Positions 35,612 through 45,433 of a stretch of 64,000 nt of DNA are shown here, piece after piece. The position numbers were made by a program, and so were the translations under genes. The stretch comes from Sphingomonas sp. PP-F2F-A104-K0414. GTDB lineage: Bacteria > Pseudomonadota > Alphaproteobacteria > Sphingomonadales > Sphingomonadaceae. How positions within the stretch are numbered: position 1 is the stretch's first letter; each line of letters starts with the position of its first letter. The notes beneath the pieces were generated by a model. It worked only from the letters and a program-made list of their open reading frames with translations, was not told where the DNA came from and did no database searches. The stretch lies in assembly GCF_004340945.1 (NCBI RefSeq), contig NZ_SLYD01000002.1, positions 248,001 through 312,000 on the forward strand. The letters are read 5' to 3'.

Positions 35612-36577
35612 TCACGTGACCCGGCGCGGCGGTGCCTCGCGGAAGCGCCAGACGTCGCCACGGACGCTGGCGATGATCCCGGCCTGCGTGGTGCGCTTGC
35701 CGGCCATCAGCGAGCCGAGCAGGCTTTCGATGTTGGCGGCCTCGGTCCATTCGGGCGCGACGATGCCCGCCTCGGCGCGGACGGTGCCGATCGCGCGACG
35801 CGCAAGGCGGCGGAGAATTTCGCGGGGGAGCTTCTCGACCGCGAGCTTCACTTCACCGCCGCCGACCTTGGCGCGTTCGGCCCAGATCCACTCGACCATC
35901 GCGCGGACGTCGGTGTCCGTTTCGGCGAGGGCTGCCGCGGCGCGCGCGAGGTTGGGCGTGCCGAGCCATTCGTTCTCGCCGAGCAACCGGCGGAAGCGGG
36001 TGCGATCGTGGCGGTCGTCGTGGTTCGAGGGGTCGTCGAAGAACGGCACTTCGGCACGGCGGACGATGGCGCGGAGTTCGGCGCGGCGCCAGTCGAGCAG
36101 CGGGCGGACGACCGTGATGCCGTGGACTTCGGTGCGCGCGCGAACTCCGGCGAGGCCGGCGAGGCCTGAGCCGCGCGCGGCGCGCATCAGGAAGGTCTCG
36201 GCCTGATCGTCGGCGTGGTGGCCGGTTACCAGCGCCCCTGCGCCGATCGCGCGGGCGTGGTCGGTGAGGAGGGCGTAGCGGGTGGTGCGGGCTTGTGCCT
36301 GGATGCTGGCGCCGGTGATCGGTTCGCTTGGGGCGAGCGTGGCGTGGGGAATGCCGAGGGTGGCGCAATGCGCGGCGACCATGGCGGACTCTTCCACCGC
36401 TTCAGGGCGGAGGCGGTGATCGATGCTCGTGACCGTGAAGCCGGGGGGGAGCGCTTCGTGTGCGAGCGTGAGCATCGCCATGCTATCGGGGCCGCCGGAG
36501 ACGGCGAACAGCGGTTTGGTGATGTCGCTTGCGAGCCGCGCGAAGTCGGCGGCGAAGCGACGACCTTCTTCGGTCAT
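35612..36577 (-). CDS. tilS: tRNA(Ile)-lysidine synthetase
   Basis: TilS (321 residues) attaches lysine to the wobble cytidine of the AUA-reading tRNA-Ile. The PP-loop is VSGGPDSMAM near 26-35, followed by SIDHRLRPEA and TGHHADDQAETFLMR. The protein ends shortly after the N-terminal catalytic and linker domains, so the C-terminal domain of E. coli TilS (432 residues) is missing, as in many alphaproteobacterial forms. It lies between cpoB and ftsH; a family E element separates it from cpoB. Confidence 0.95.
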   Translation of the reverse strand: MTEEGRRFAADFARLASDITKPLFAVSGGPDSMAMLTLAHEALPPGFTVTSIDHRLRPEAVEESAMVAAHCATLGIPHATLAPSEPITGASIQAQARTTRYALLTDHARAIGAGALVTGHHADDQAETFLMRAARGSGLAGLAGVRARTEVHGITVVRPLLDWRRAELRAIVRRAEVPFFDDPSNHDDRHDRTRFRRLLGENEWLGTPNLARAAAALAETDTDVRAMVEWIWAERAKVGGGEVKLAVEKLPREILRRLARRAIGTVRAEAGIVAPEWTEAANIESLLGSLMAGKRTTQAGIIASVRGDVWRFREAPPRRVT

Positions 36578-36604
36578 GCGGTGGGGGCCGTGACGAGGAT
36601 GCTG

Positions 36605-36723
36605 ATCCTCCCCTGCAAGGGGAGGTGGCTGGCGTTTGCCAGACGGAGGGGTGATCCGCTGTCGATGGCGCGATACCCCTCCGTCAGTCCTGCGGACTGC
36701 CACCTCCCCTTGCAGGAGAGGAT
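36605..36723. repeat. Palindromic intergenic element, family E copy 2
   Basis: ATCCTCCCCTGCAAGGGGAG with GGTGGCTGGCG...GACGGAGGGG, answered by CCCCTCCGTC and CCACCTCCCCTTGCAGGAG. It is the same architecture as 27111-27233 and again lies inside an operon, between cpoB and tilS. Confidence 0.85.
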
Positions 36724-36755
36724 TTCAGAGGGACCGGTATTCATCGAGGACCTGC

Positions 36756-37682
36756 TTACTTGCACTTCGCCGCGCTGCGCCCGGCGGCAACCTGACCCTT
36801 CATCGCCGCCGCCATCTTAGCGCCGTAGACGTCGTTCAGCTCGTCATACACCTTGCACGCATCGGCGGGCTTGTTGAGCTTGGTCAACGCCTGGCCGAGA
36901 TACAGCAGGCTGTCCGGCGCACGCTCGCCCTCGGGCATCTTCTTGTAATTGTCGTAGAATGCCATCGACGCGAGGCTCGGCTTGCCCTCGTCGAGATACG
37001 ACCGGCCGAGCAAATTCTGCGCATAGCTCGCGCGCTTGCTTTTGGGGTATTCGGCGACGACCTTCTTCAGTTGCGCCTCGGCCTGCGGGTATTGCTTGGC
37101 CGCCCAGAGACGGTAGCCATACATATATTCGTCTTCCGCCGGATCGCCGGTCGACGGCTTCTCGACCGAGACCTTCGTCGGCGTGGGAGTGGTCGGCCTG
37201 GACGCCGTCTCGGGACGCGTCGTCGGGCGTGAAGGACCGTCGCTCGACTGGTCATCGGATTCGATCGGGCCGCCAGCCCCCGCCCCCGCCGCGATCGGCG
37301 CGGGGCCGGTCTCGAGCGTCTTCAGCCGCGCGTCGTTCGAGCGGCGGTAATTGTCGAACGCATCCTGCAACTGGCGGGTGCGGTTCTGGTTCTGCTCGAT
37401 CTGCTCCGTCAGCGAGGTCATCTGTTGTTCGAGCGACGTGACGCGCTGGTTCACGTCGGCGAGCGCACTGGTCGCGGGCGAACCGGGTCCGGGGCCCTGC
37501 TCGCTCTGCGGCGCACGCACTTCGGGCTGGAGCATCTGGCCGGCACCACCGGGGAAGACCTTACGCTGGACTGCGCGCATTTCGCTTTCGAGCTTGCCGA
37601 CGCGGCCCTCGACGTTTTGCGCCTGGACGGTCGCGGGCATCAGGGCCGCGAGGCAGACGCCGATCAGAATAGACTTACGCAT
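36756..37682 (-). CDS. cpoB: Cell division coordinator CpoB (YbgF-like)
   Basis: Periplasmic protein of 308 residues: signal peptide 1-22, coiled-coil region (VNQRVTSLEQQMTSLTEQIE...) at about 78-125, Pro/Thr-rich linker to about 175, and C-terminal tetratricopeptide repeats (YGYRLWAAKQYPQAEAQLKK, YAQNLLGRSYLDEGK, LYLGQALTKLNKPADACKVY). CpoB links Tol-Pal to peptidoglycan synthesis at the division site. In most bacteria it is next to pal; here pal is absent and tilS-ftsH follow. Confidence 0.92.
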   Translation of the reverse strand: MRKSILIGVCLAALMPATVQAQNVEGRVGKLESEMRAVQRKVFPGGAGQMLQPEVRAPQSEQGPGPGSPATSALADVNQRVTSLEQQMTSLTEQIEQNQNRTRQLQDAFDNYRRSNDARLKTLETGPAPIAAGAGAGGPIESDDQSSDGPSRPTTRPETASRPTTPTPTKVSVEKPSTGDPAEDEYMYGYRLWAAKQYPQAEAQLKKVVAEYPKSKRASYAQNLLGRSYLDEGKPSLASMAFYDNYKKMPEGERAPDSLLYLGQALTKLNKPADACKVYDELNDVYGAKMAAAMKGQVAAGRSAAKCK

Positions 37683-37778
37683 GGGCCACACCCCCCGGTG
37701 GATTGGTTAATCGTCCGGGTATAGCTGCACTACCCATCCTGTCGCCAGCCTTAAGGCGCTGGCGATGCCCGCAGGTTT

Positions 37779-38759
37779 TCACGGATTGGGCGTTGCCGTA
37801 GCGGCCGGTGGCGGATTGGCGGCGGCGTCGAGATTGGCGCGCTGCGTCTCGCTGAGTGGACGACGCGGCGTCCGCGGACGGCTGGCGCGCGGCCGCTCGG
37901 CGTTCGCAGACGACGGGGACGACGGGGACGACGGGGCAGACGCGGTCGGCGTGCCCTGCGGCTCAGGCGTGCCCGCGATCCGCGCGGCGATCGCCGGTGC
38001 ACCGATGCGGACGTCCTTGATCGCGCGCTCGCCCGTACCGAGCGCCGGCGCAGCCGCCCCGTTGAGCGTGACCGCCAGCTTGTCCGCACGACCGATGTTG
38101 ATCATCGGGTCCTTCGCATCCTTGGGCACGTCGAACTTCTCGCCGGGCTTCATCGTGCCGAGGTACAGCGTCTTGTTGTCGGCATCGTAGACGCGCATCC
38201 ATACCTCGTCGGAGGCGGTCAGCGTGACCTGACCGTTCGCGAGCGTGGCCGGCGCCGGCACCGGTTGCGCGGTCTGGGCGGCGGGGTTCGGTACAACTTC
38301 GGCAACCGGCGTCGCGGTCGGCGAAGTGCTCGTTCCGCGGAACATGTCCGTGCCGTACCACAGCCCGACCAGCACCAGCACCGCGATCGCGAGCCCCAGC
38401 GCGACGATCGCCAGCCCGCGCGAGGGGACGCGCGACGGATCGGTCATTTCGTACGGTTCGTATTCGGGCTTCTTACTGCCCAGCTTGGCGACCTCGCCGC
38501 GGACGACGTTCGCGATATGCACCTCGTCGATGCCCATCGCTCGCGCATAGGCGCGGCTGAAGCCTACCGCGTAGGTCGAGGACGGCAGCGTGGAGTAATC
38601 GGACGCCTCGATCGCTTCGAGATGACGCAACGGCACACGGGTACGCGTCGCGATATCCGCGACCGTCAGGCCCTGCGCCTCGCGGGCTTTACGGAGAATG
38701 TCGCCAGCACGCTCTGGTTGAGCGGGTGCTGCGTTCTGGCCGGTCTCGACCTCGTCCAT
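37779..38759 (-). CDS. RodZ-like helix-turn-helix membrane protein (DUF4115)
   Basis: A 326-residue protein with an N-terminal cytoplasmic XRE-type helix-turn-helix (AGDILRKAREAQGLTVADIA, about 17-85), one transmembrane helix (GLAIVALGLAIAVLVLVGLW, near 115-135), a Pro/Thr linker and a periplasmic beta-rich DUF4115 domain (about 180-250, DEVWMRVYDADNKTLYLGTM). The Ser/Pro/Arg-rich tail is unstructured. This is the RodZ architecture that couples MreB to the elongation machinery. ATG at 38759 has GGAG upstream. It lies between ptsP and cpoB on the same strand. Confidence 0.88.
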   Translation of the reverse strand: MDEVETGQNAAPAQPERAGDILRKAREAQGLTVADIATRTRVPLRHLEAIEASDYSTLPSSTYAVGFSRAYARAMGIDEVHIANVVRGEVAKLGSKKPEYEPYEMTDPSRVPSRGLAIVALGLAIAVLVLVGLWYGTDMFRGTSTSPTATPVAEVVPNPAAQTAQPVPAPATLANGQVTLTASDEVWMRVYDADNKTLYLGTMKPGEKFDVPKDAKDPMINIGRADKLAVTLNGAAAPALGTGERAIKDVRIGAPAIAARIAGTPEPQGTPTASAPSSPSSPSSANAERPRASRPRTPRRPLSETQRANLDAAANPPPAATATPNP

Positions 38760-38867
38760 TCTTATCTCCGAGCGCGGGCGCGTGGCGTTGCCCGCCATGG
38801 CACCCGTCTTTCAGAGGCCCTTAGCCGTGTCAACGCACCGAACGTCTTAACCGCAGCTTTCCGCCGA

Positions 38868-41141
38868 TCAGACGATTTCGACGCCGTTTTCGGTCGCCCA
38901 GTTGGTCAGCGCACCGCGCATGTCGCGCGGCGGGTTGGCCAGCAGTCCTGTCATGTATGCGGTCAACGCCCCGCGATCGAGCGAGCGCGTCATCGCCTTG
39001 ATCGGACCGACCGCGGCGGGGGTGATCGACAGCCGCTCGATCCCGAGCCCAATCAGCGCCATCGCCTCCAGCGGCCGCCCCCCCATCTCGCCGCACACCG
39101 CCAGATCGACCTTCGCATCCCGCGTCGGCGGCACCAGTCGCGCGATGAAGCGGAGGATCGACGGGCTGAGCCAGTCGTAGCGCTCGGCGAGCTTGGGATT
39201 GGCGCGATCGGCGGCGAACAGGAACTGCGTCAGATCGTTGGTACCGATCGACAGGAACTCGATTCGCGGCAGCAGCACGTCGAGCATCTCGGCCAGCGCC
39301 GGCACTTCGAGCATTGCGCCATAGCGGATCGCGAGCGGCAGCTTACGCCCCCTGCCCTCCAGCCAATGACGCTGCGCCTCGAACAGCGCACGCGCCTCGT
39401 CGAACTCCCATGGCTCGCTGACCATCGGAAACATCACGTTGAGCGTACGCCCCGCCGCCGCTTCGAGCAGCGCGCGCGCCTGCACCTTCATCAACCCGTC
39501 GCGCTCCAGGCCCAGGCGCAGCGCGCGCCAGCCCATCGCCGGGTTCTCCTCGTCGGCGTCTTCCTTGTTGAGATACGGCAGCGCCTTGTCGCCACCGATA
39601 TCGACGGTGCGGAAGATCACCGGACGATCGCCCGCCGCGTCGAGCACCTCACGGTACAGCCGGTGCTGGCGCTCGCGCTGCGGCAGCGTGGCGGAGACGA
39701 GAAACTGGAATTCGGTGCGGAACAGGCCGATGCCGTCCGCGCCGGTGACGTCGAGCGCCGCCACGTCGTCGCGCAGCCCAGCGTTCACCATCAGCGTCAG
39801 CCGGTGGCCATCCTTGGTGATCGGCGGCACATCGCGCAGCGCCGCGAACGCCGCCTTGCGCTTCTGCCGCATCGCGAGGCGCGCCTCGAACGCCTCCTCC
39901 ATCGCCGCGGAGGGGCGTGCGAAGACGTTGCTCTCGGCGCTGTCGAGCAACAGCATATCGCCCTCCGCCACCAGCCGGCGGATGTCGCGGACGCGGCCGA
40001 GCACGGGCACGCCCATCGCGCGCGCGACGATCGTGACGTGCGCGGTGAGCGAGCCCTCTTCCAGGATCACGCCCTTCAGCCGCCGCTTATCGTATTCGAG
40101 CAACTCCGCCGGGCCGAGGTTGCGCGCGATCAGGATCGTGTCCTGCCGCAAGCCCATCTGCGCGGCGGTGCCCATCTGGCCGGAGACGATCCGGAGCAGC
40201 CGGTTCGACAGATCCTCCAGATCGTGCATCCGATCGGCGAGCAGCGGATCATCGATCTGGCGCATGCGCTGGCGGGTGCGTTGCTGGACGCGCTCGATCG
40301 CCGCCTCGGCGGTCAGGCCCGAGTCGATCGCCTCGTTGATGCGCCGCGCCCAGCCCTCGTCATAGGCGAACATCTTGTAGGTCTGGAGCACTTCGACATG
40401 CTCGCCGCCGACACCGAATTCGGCCTCGCGCGTCATCCGGTCGATGCCTTCACGCATCTTGTCGAACGCCGCGTAGACGCGGTGGCGCTCGGCGTCGGTG
40501 TCCTCGGCGACGGTGTGCTCGATATGGATGCGCGGCTGGTGATAGACCGCGAAGCCCGCGCCCATGCCGTCGACGAGCTTCTGGCCGGGGATGCGCATCG
40601 CCGCGGTCGACTGCGGCCGATCCGCGCCGCCGCCGGTGGTGTCGATCAGCCCGGCATTGGCGATCAGTTCGGAGAGCACCATCGCGACCGTCTGCAACGC
40701 CTCGATCTCGACGTCGGCATATTTGCGACGATCGGTGTGCTGGACGGCCAGGACCCCCACGGAGCGCTCGCGGCGGATGATGGGCACGCCCGCGAAGCTG
40801 TGGAAGCGGTCCTCGCCGGTCTCGGGCTTGTAGGCGAAATCGGGGTGGCTCGCGGCTTCGTCGAGGTTCAGCACCTCGACATCCTCGGCGATCGTGCCGA
40901 CGAGGCCCTCGCCAAGCGCGAGCTTGGTGACGTGGACCGCCGCCTGGTCGAGGCCGCGGGTCGCGAACAGTTCGAGCACGCCTTCGCGCAACAGGTAGAT
41001 CGAGCAGACTTCGCTGTCGATCGCGGTGGCGATGATACCGACGACGGCGTTGAGCTTGGCCTGCGCGGACGTGCGCGAGGCCATCACGTCGTGAAGGCTG
41101 GTGAGGATTTCGCGGGCGGAGGCGGCGGCCGAAAGGGGCAT
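38868..41141 (-). CDS. ptsP: Phosphoenolpyruvate-protein phosphotransferase, nitrogen PTS (PtsP/EI-Ntr)
   Basis: Enzyme I of the nitrogen-related PTS (757 residues). An N-terminal GAF domain (about 15-160) distinguishes it from sugar Enzyme I and in relatives senses glutamine/2-oxoglutarate. The swivel domain carries the phosphorylatable His in LTAHVTIVARAMGVPVLG, and the PEP-binding barrel ends with VCGEMGGRPLEAMALIGLG. It starts the phosphorelay to NPr and EIIA-Ntr controlling nitrogen and potassium balance. ptsO and ptsN are not in this window. Confidence 0.95.
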   Translation of the reverse strand: MPLSAAASAREILTSLHDVMASRTSAQAKLNAVVGIIATAIDSEVCSIYLLREGVLELFATRGLDQAAVHVTKLALGEGLVGTIAEDVEVLNLDEAASHPDFAYKPETGEDRFHSFAGVPIIRRERSVGVLAVQHTDRRKYADVEIEALQTVAMVLSELIANAGLIDTTGGGADRPQSTAAMRIPGQKLVDGMGAGFAVYHQPRIHIEHTVAEDTDAERHRVYAAFDKMREGIDRMTREAEFGVGGEHVEVLQTYKMFAYDEGWARRINEAIDSGLTAEAAIERVQQRTRQRMRQIDDPLLADRMHDLEDLSNRLLRIVSGQMGTAAQMGLRQDTILIARNLGPAELLEYDKRRLKGVILEEGSLTAHVTIVARAMGVPVLGRVRDIRRLVAEGDMLLLDSAESNVFARPSAAMEEAFEARLAMRQKRKAAFAALRDVPPITKDGHRLTLMVNAGLRDDVAALDVTGADGIGLFRTEFQFLVSATLPQRERQHRLYREVLDAAGDRPVIFRTVDIGGDKALPYLNKEDADEENPAMGWRALRLGLERDGLMKVQARALLEAAAGRTLNVMFPMVSEPWEFDEARALFEAQRHWLEGRGRKLPLAIRYGAMLEVPALAEMLDVLLPRIEFLSIGTNDLTQFLFAADRANPKLAERYDWLSPSILRFIARLVPPTRDAKVDLAVCGEMGGRPLEAMALIGLGIERLSITPAAVGPIKAMTRSLDRGALTAYMTGLLANPPRDMRGALTNWATENGVEIV

Positions 41142-41284
41142 TCGGGTTGGCTATCAGATGAAGCGCTTGGGTGCCACGCAACAAAAGCAGTGTCGCACCC
41201 AAGTTCGATCGATCTCCGGGTGTGGTTTCTTACAAGGGAGCCGCGCTGCGGGAATCTGGAGTCCCTACCCCCTACCCCCAATCC

Positions 41285-41374
41285 GTCATCCCAGCGAAAG
41301 CTGGGATATCCCCGTGGGACTCGCCGCCCCCTGGCGCCATCCAATCGGGAGACCCCAGCTTTCGCTGGGGTGAC
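41285..41374. repeat. Palindromic intergenic element, family C copy 3
   Basis: GTCATCCCAGCGAAAGCTGG and GACCCCAGCTTTCGCTGGGG flank about 45 bases. It lies in the 271-base gap between ruvB and ptsP; nothing else is evident in that gap. Confidence 0.9.
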
Positions 41375-41412
41375 GAGTTTAGGCGGAAGCGATCAAGGGT
41401 CCGTCGACGCTC

Positions 41413-42438
<1,026 letters not shown>

Positions 42439-42491
42439 CCACCCGCGATAGCGCGCTCGCGGTGAAGGGGGCAAGGCGGCTATGGGGGGCA

Positions 42492-43400
42492 ATGACCAAC
42501 CACACCGTACGTCCTGACCTGTATCTGCTGGGTGGAGTCTCGGCCGCGCTGGAGGCGACGCTCGCCGAGCGCTTCACGCTGCACCGCGAGGATCCGCCGG
42601 CGACGACGCGCGCGATCGTCGGGGGTGGGAGCAGCGTGGTCGATGCGGCGCTGCTCGATCGCCTGCCCGCGCTGGAGATCATCGCGATCCACGGCGTCGG
42701 GTACGACGGGATCGACCTTGCTGCGGCCAAGGCGCGCGGCATCGCGGTGACGACGACGCCGGACGTGCTGACCGACGATGTCGCAGACCTCGCGATCGGA
42801 CTGATGCTGGCGGTGCAGCGGCGGATCATCGCGAACGACCGCGCGGTGCGCGACGGCGGGTGGCAGGTCGATCTTGCGCGCCGGGCCAGCGAGCGACGGA
42901 TCGGCACCTTCGGCCTGGGCCGGATCGGCAAGGCGATCGCCGCACGGGCGCGGCCGTTCGCGAGCGAACTCCATTATACAGCACGCTCCGCCAAGCCAGA
43001 GTTCGCAGGCGTGTTCCATGCCGACATCGCCTCGCTTGCGGCGGCGTGCGACGTGCTGATCATCGCCGCACCGGGTGGCGATGCGACGTCGCATATCGTG
43101 GACGCCGGTGTCCTCGCGGCGCTTGGCGAGGACGGGATCTTCGTCAACATCGCTCGCGGTAGTCTGGTCGACCAACCTGCTTTGGTAGCGGCACTCGAAG
43201 ACGGAACGATCGCCGGCGCCGGGCTCGACGTGTTCGCCGACGAACCTGCCGTTCCCGATGCGCTCAAGACGATGGATCAGGTCGTCCTGTCACCCCATCA
43301 AGGAAGCGCGACCGTCGATGGCAGGGCTGCGATGGCGGCGTTGGTCATCGCGAACCTCGACGCGCATTTTGCCGGACGACCGCTGCCGAGTGCACTCTGA
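42492..43400 (+). CDS. D-2-hydroxyacid dehydrogenase
   Basis: NAD(P)-dependent 2-hydroxyacid dehydrogenase of 302 residues. The Rossmann motif is GLGRIG at 141-146; catalytic Arg lies in NIARGSLVD, Glu in DVFADEP and His in [10 protein letters not shown]. It is similar to glyoxylate/hydroxypyruvate reductases, but substrate choice cannot be read here. ATG at 42492 follows GGGGGGC. It is the only plus-strand gene between ruvB and ruvA and therefore splits that pair. Confidence 0.9.
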   Translation: MTNHTVRPDLYLLGGVSAALEATLAERFTLHREDPPATTRAIVGGGSSVVDAALLDRLPALEIIAIHGVGYDGIDLAAAKARGIAVTTTPDVLTDDVADLAIGLMLAVQRRIIANDRAVRDGGWQVDLARRASERRIGTFGLGRIGKAIAARARPFASELHYTARSAKPEFAGVFHADIASLAAACDVLIIAAPGGDATSHIVDAGVLAALGEDGIFVNIARGSLVDQPALVAALEDGTIAGAGLDVFADEPAVPDALKTMDQVVLSPHQGSATVDGRAAMAALVIANLDAHFAGRPLPSAL

Positions 43401-43423
43401 GACTGGGACTTTGGGAAACAAAG

Positions 43424-43514
43424 CCCCCCTTCCGTTCGCCCTGAGCGAAGTCGAAGGGTGTGCCCCAAGAGAAGGTGCTTCGACTTTGCTCAGCACGAAC
43501 GGAAGGGGGGGGGG
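43424..43514. repeat. Palindromic intergenic element, family G
   Basis: Left arm CCCCCCTTCCGTTCGCCCTG with AGCGAAGTCGAAG, right arm CTTCGACTTTGCTCAGCACG with AACGGAAGGGGGG. It lies between the convergent hydroxyacid dehydrogenase and ruvA genes. This CGTTCG...CTTCGAC type is common in sphingomonads (recalled). Confidence 0.85.
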
Positions 43515-43552
43515 TGAGACCAAGCTTAAGAACCAACCGAACGGGTCCGAAA

Positions 43553-44152
43553 CTACGACTTAGACGCTTTCCGCAGCGCCAGCCGCACGAGCGCATCGAG
43601 CGAAGCACCCGGCCCCAGCTCTTCGTCCGCCGCCGCCACCGCGACGCTCGCTTCGTTCGGCCGGAACCCGAGGTTGAGCAGCGCCGACACCGCATCCGCA
43701 GACGCCCCCGGCGCGGCATTGACCACCGCCGGTCCAAGCCCGAGCGCGATGCCGCCGACTTTGTCCTTCAATTCCATGACGATCCGCTGCGCGAGCTTGG
43801 GCCCTACGCCGTTCGCCCGCGCGACCATCGCCTTGTCGCCACCGGCGATCGCACGTGAGAGATCGACCGGCTCCAGCGCCGACAAGATCGCAAGCGCGAC
43901 GCGCGCGCCGACCCCCTGCACGCCGGTCAGCAACCGGAACCAGTCGCGCTCGTCCGCGCTCGAAAACCCGACCAGCCGCTGGAAATCCTCGCCGACCAGC
44001 AATTCGGTGAACACCGTACACGCCTCGCCGATCGGCCCCAGGGCCGACAGCGTCCGCGCCGAAGCGCCGACCAGATAGCCGACGCCGCCGACGTCGATCA
44101 CGGCGTGGTCGATGCCGGTCGAGTCCAGCCGTCCTTTGAGATGCACGATCAT
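43553..44152 (-). CDS. ruvA: Holliday junction branch migration protein RuvA
   Basis: RuvA (199 residues) binds four-way junctions and recruits RuvB. The N-terminal OB-fold ([20 protein letters not shown]) is followed by two helix-hairpin-helix motifs ([17 protein letters not shown] and [19 protein letters not shown]), then a flexible linker and the RuvB-binding UBA-like domain ending [10 protein letters not shown]. Its upstream neighbour is the end of the polysaccharide island; ruvC lies 12.5 kb away on the far side. Confidence 0.95.
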   Translation of the reverse strand: MIVHLKGRLDSTGIDHAVIDVGGVGYLVGASARTLSALGPIGEACTVFTELLVGEDFQRLVGFSSADERDWFRLLTGVQGVGARVALAILSALEPVDLSRAIAGGDKAMVARANGVGPKLAQRIVMELKDKVGGIALGLGPAVVNAAPGASADAVSALLNLGFRPNEASVAVAAADEELGPGASLDALVRLALRKASKS

Positions 44153-44210
44153 TGCCGCGATCGGTAGAACATGGCGTGCGTCCCGTCATCCTCTCAAAAT
44201 TCGCGGTCGC

Positions 44211-45167
44211 CTACGGGAGCCGCTCGAACCCCGTATAGGCCTTCAGGTCGGCGGCGCTCGCGCCCGTCAGTTCGGCAAGCCCCGGTCCGGCCAGATCGTC
44301 GGGCAGATGCCGCCTGCCGTCACCGTCGAGCATGCCGAGGAATCGCTCGATGATCGTGACGATCACCACATCAGGCCGTTCGGAGCGCAGCAGGTCATAT
44401 TGGAGGCTGTCCGAACTCATCACCACCAGTCGCGAAAAGGTCGGGATCAGATGCGGGATGATGTAGTTCGCGAACGAATCGCGGAACAGCACGCAGCGAG
44501 GCAGGCCTTGATCGCTGCTCTCGTAGATCGACACCGCGCCGCGCGCGAAAATCCTGTTCTCGAACACCCGCTGGAATGGTCGCGCGATCCGGTGATCGAC
44601 GGTGGTGGCGATTTCGTCCTGTTCGGGTTCGAGCCGCACACCGAGATCGCCGATATGCGTCCGGTCGGCGAAGCTCAGATCGGTCACGGCGATCCGGATC
44701 GGCAGCGACACCGACTCAACCAGGCTATCCATCAGCAGGTCATACGCCAGGAACCCCGCATAGAAGGTCCAGTGCGTATCGGTCTTCAGATAGGTTGCGC
44801 GGACGGCGCGCGCGTCGATCAACGGCTGTAACGGATAGGAGCACAGCGCGCGCGTCTCGGGATCGATACTGTCCAGGATCTGCACTGCAGGGCGGTTGTC
44901 GGATAGCGCGAAACCGGGTGGCAGCTTGTCGGCATAGACGACGTGCTTTTCCGGAATGATCATCATCCGGAACGCGATGTCGTTCGCCTTGCACCACGCC
45001 GCGCGCGTCTCGATGCTGTCGCGCCACACCGCGATCTCGCGGGGGCCGAGCGGCAGCGCGCCGGTGATCTGGTCGATCGCCTCATGGTCGCGGTGGAACA
45101 GATACCCGTCCGCGCCCTGGACGACGTCCACCGCCAGCCGGGCGCGCGTGTCGCCGGCGATGCTCAT
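44211..45167 (-). CDS. AlgX/AlgJ-like SGNH-fold acyltransferase, apparently cytoplasmic
   Basis: A 318-residue protein of the alginate O-acetyltransferase AlgX/AlgJ/DltD-like SGNH family. Typical features are GADGYLFHRD near the N-terminus, IPEKHVVYADKLP (72-84), the Asp-x-His motif TDTHW (Asp130, His132) and the nucleophile in LFRDSFANY (Ser231). Relatives O-acetylate polysaccharides in the periplasm, but this one has no signal peptide or membrane anchor. It is the last gene of the island and overlaps the acyl carrier protein gene as ATGA, which suggests that it uses an acyl-ACP donor (inference). Confidence 0.82.
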   Translation of the reverse strand: MSIAGDTRARLAVDVVQGADGYLFHRDHEAIDQITGALPLGPREIAVWRDSIETRAAWCKANDIAFRMMIIPEKHVVYADKLPPGFALSDNRPAVQILDSIDPETRALCSYPLQPLIDARAVRATYLKTDTHWTFYAGFLAYDLLMDSLVESVSLPIRIAVTDLSFADRTHIGDLGVRLEPEQDEIATTVDHRIARPFQRVFENRIFARGAVSIYESSDQGLPRCVLFRDSFANYIIPHLIPTFSRLVVMSSDSLQYDLLRSERPDVVIVTIIERFLGMLDGDGRRHLPDDLAGPGLAELTGASAADLKAYTGFERLP

Positions 45168-45433
45168 GAGCCCGACCGGCTTTCGCGCGCTCCGTCATCG
45201 CGCCGACGCCGGACCAGGGCGATCAACGCGCCGAGATCCTGCGCGCCGCTGCCGTCCGGTCCGAGATCGATGTTGAAGTGCTTCTCGATCCGGATCAACA
45301 GCGTGGCGTGCGCCAGCGAATCCCAGCCATCGACATCGTCGGCGGTGGTCGCCACGTCGACAGCCGCCGCCTCGACGCCGAAGGTCTTGGCGACGATCGC
45401 AAATATTCGCGCGCAAACATCGTCCTGATTCAT
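45164..45433 (-). CDS. Acyl carrier protein
   Basis: An 89-residue carrier protein with the phosphopantetheine site GWDSLAHATLLI (Ser39) in a four-helix pattern. It is distinct from fatty-acid-synthesis AcpP (which has the ADSLD context), so it is a dedicated carrier. It overlaps both neighbours: the ligase stop (ATGA, 45430-45433) and the SGNH start (ATGA, 45164-45167). This places it between acyl activation and transfer. Confidence 0.9.
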   Translation of the reverse strand: MNQDDVCARIFAIVAKTFGVEAAAVDVATTADDVDGWDSLAHATLLIRIEKHFNIDLGPDGSGAQDLGALIALVRRRRDDGARESRSGS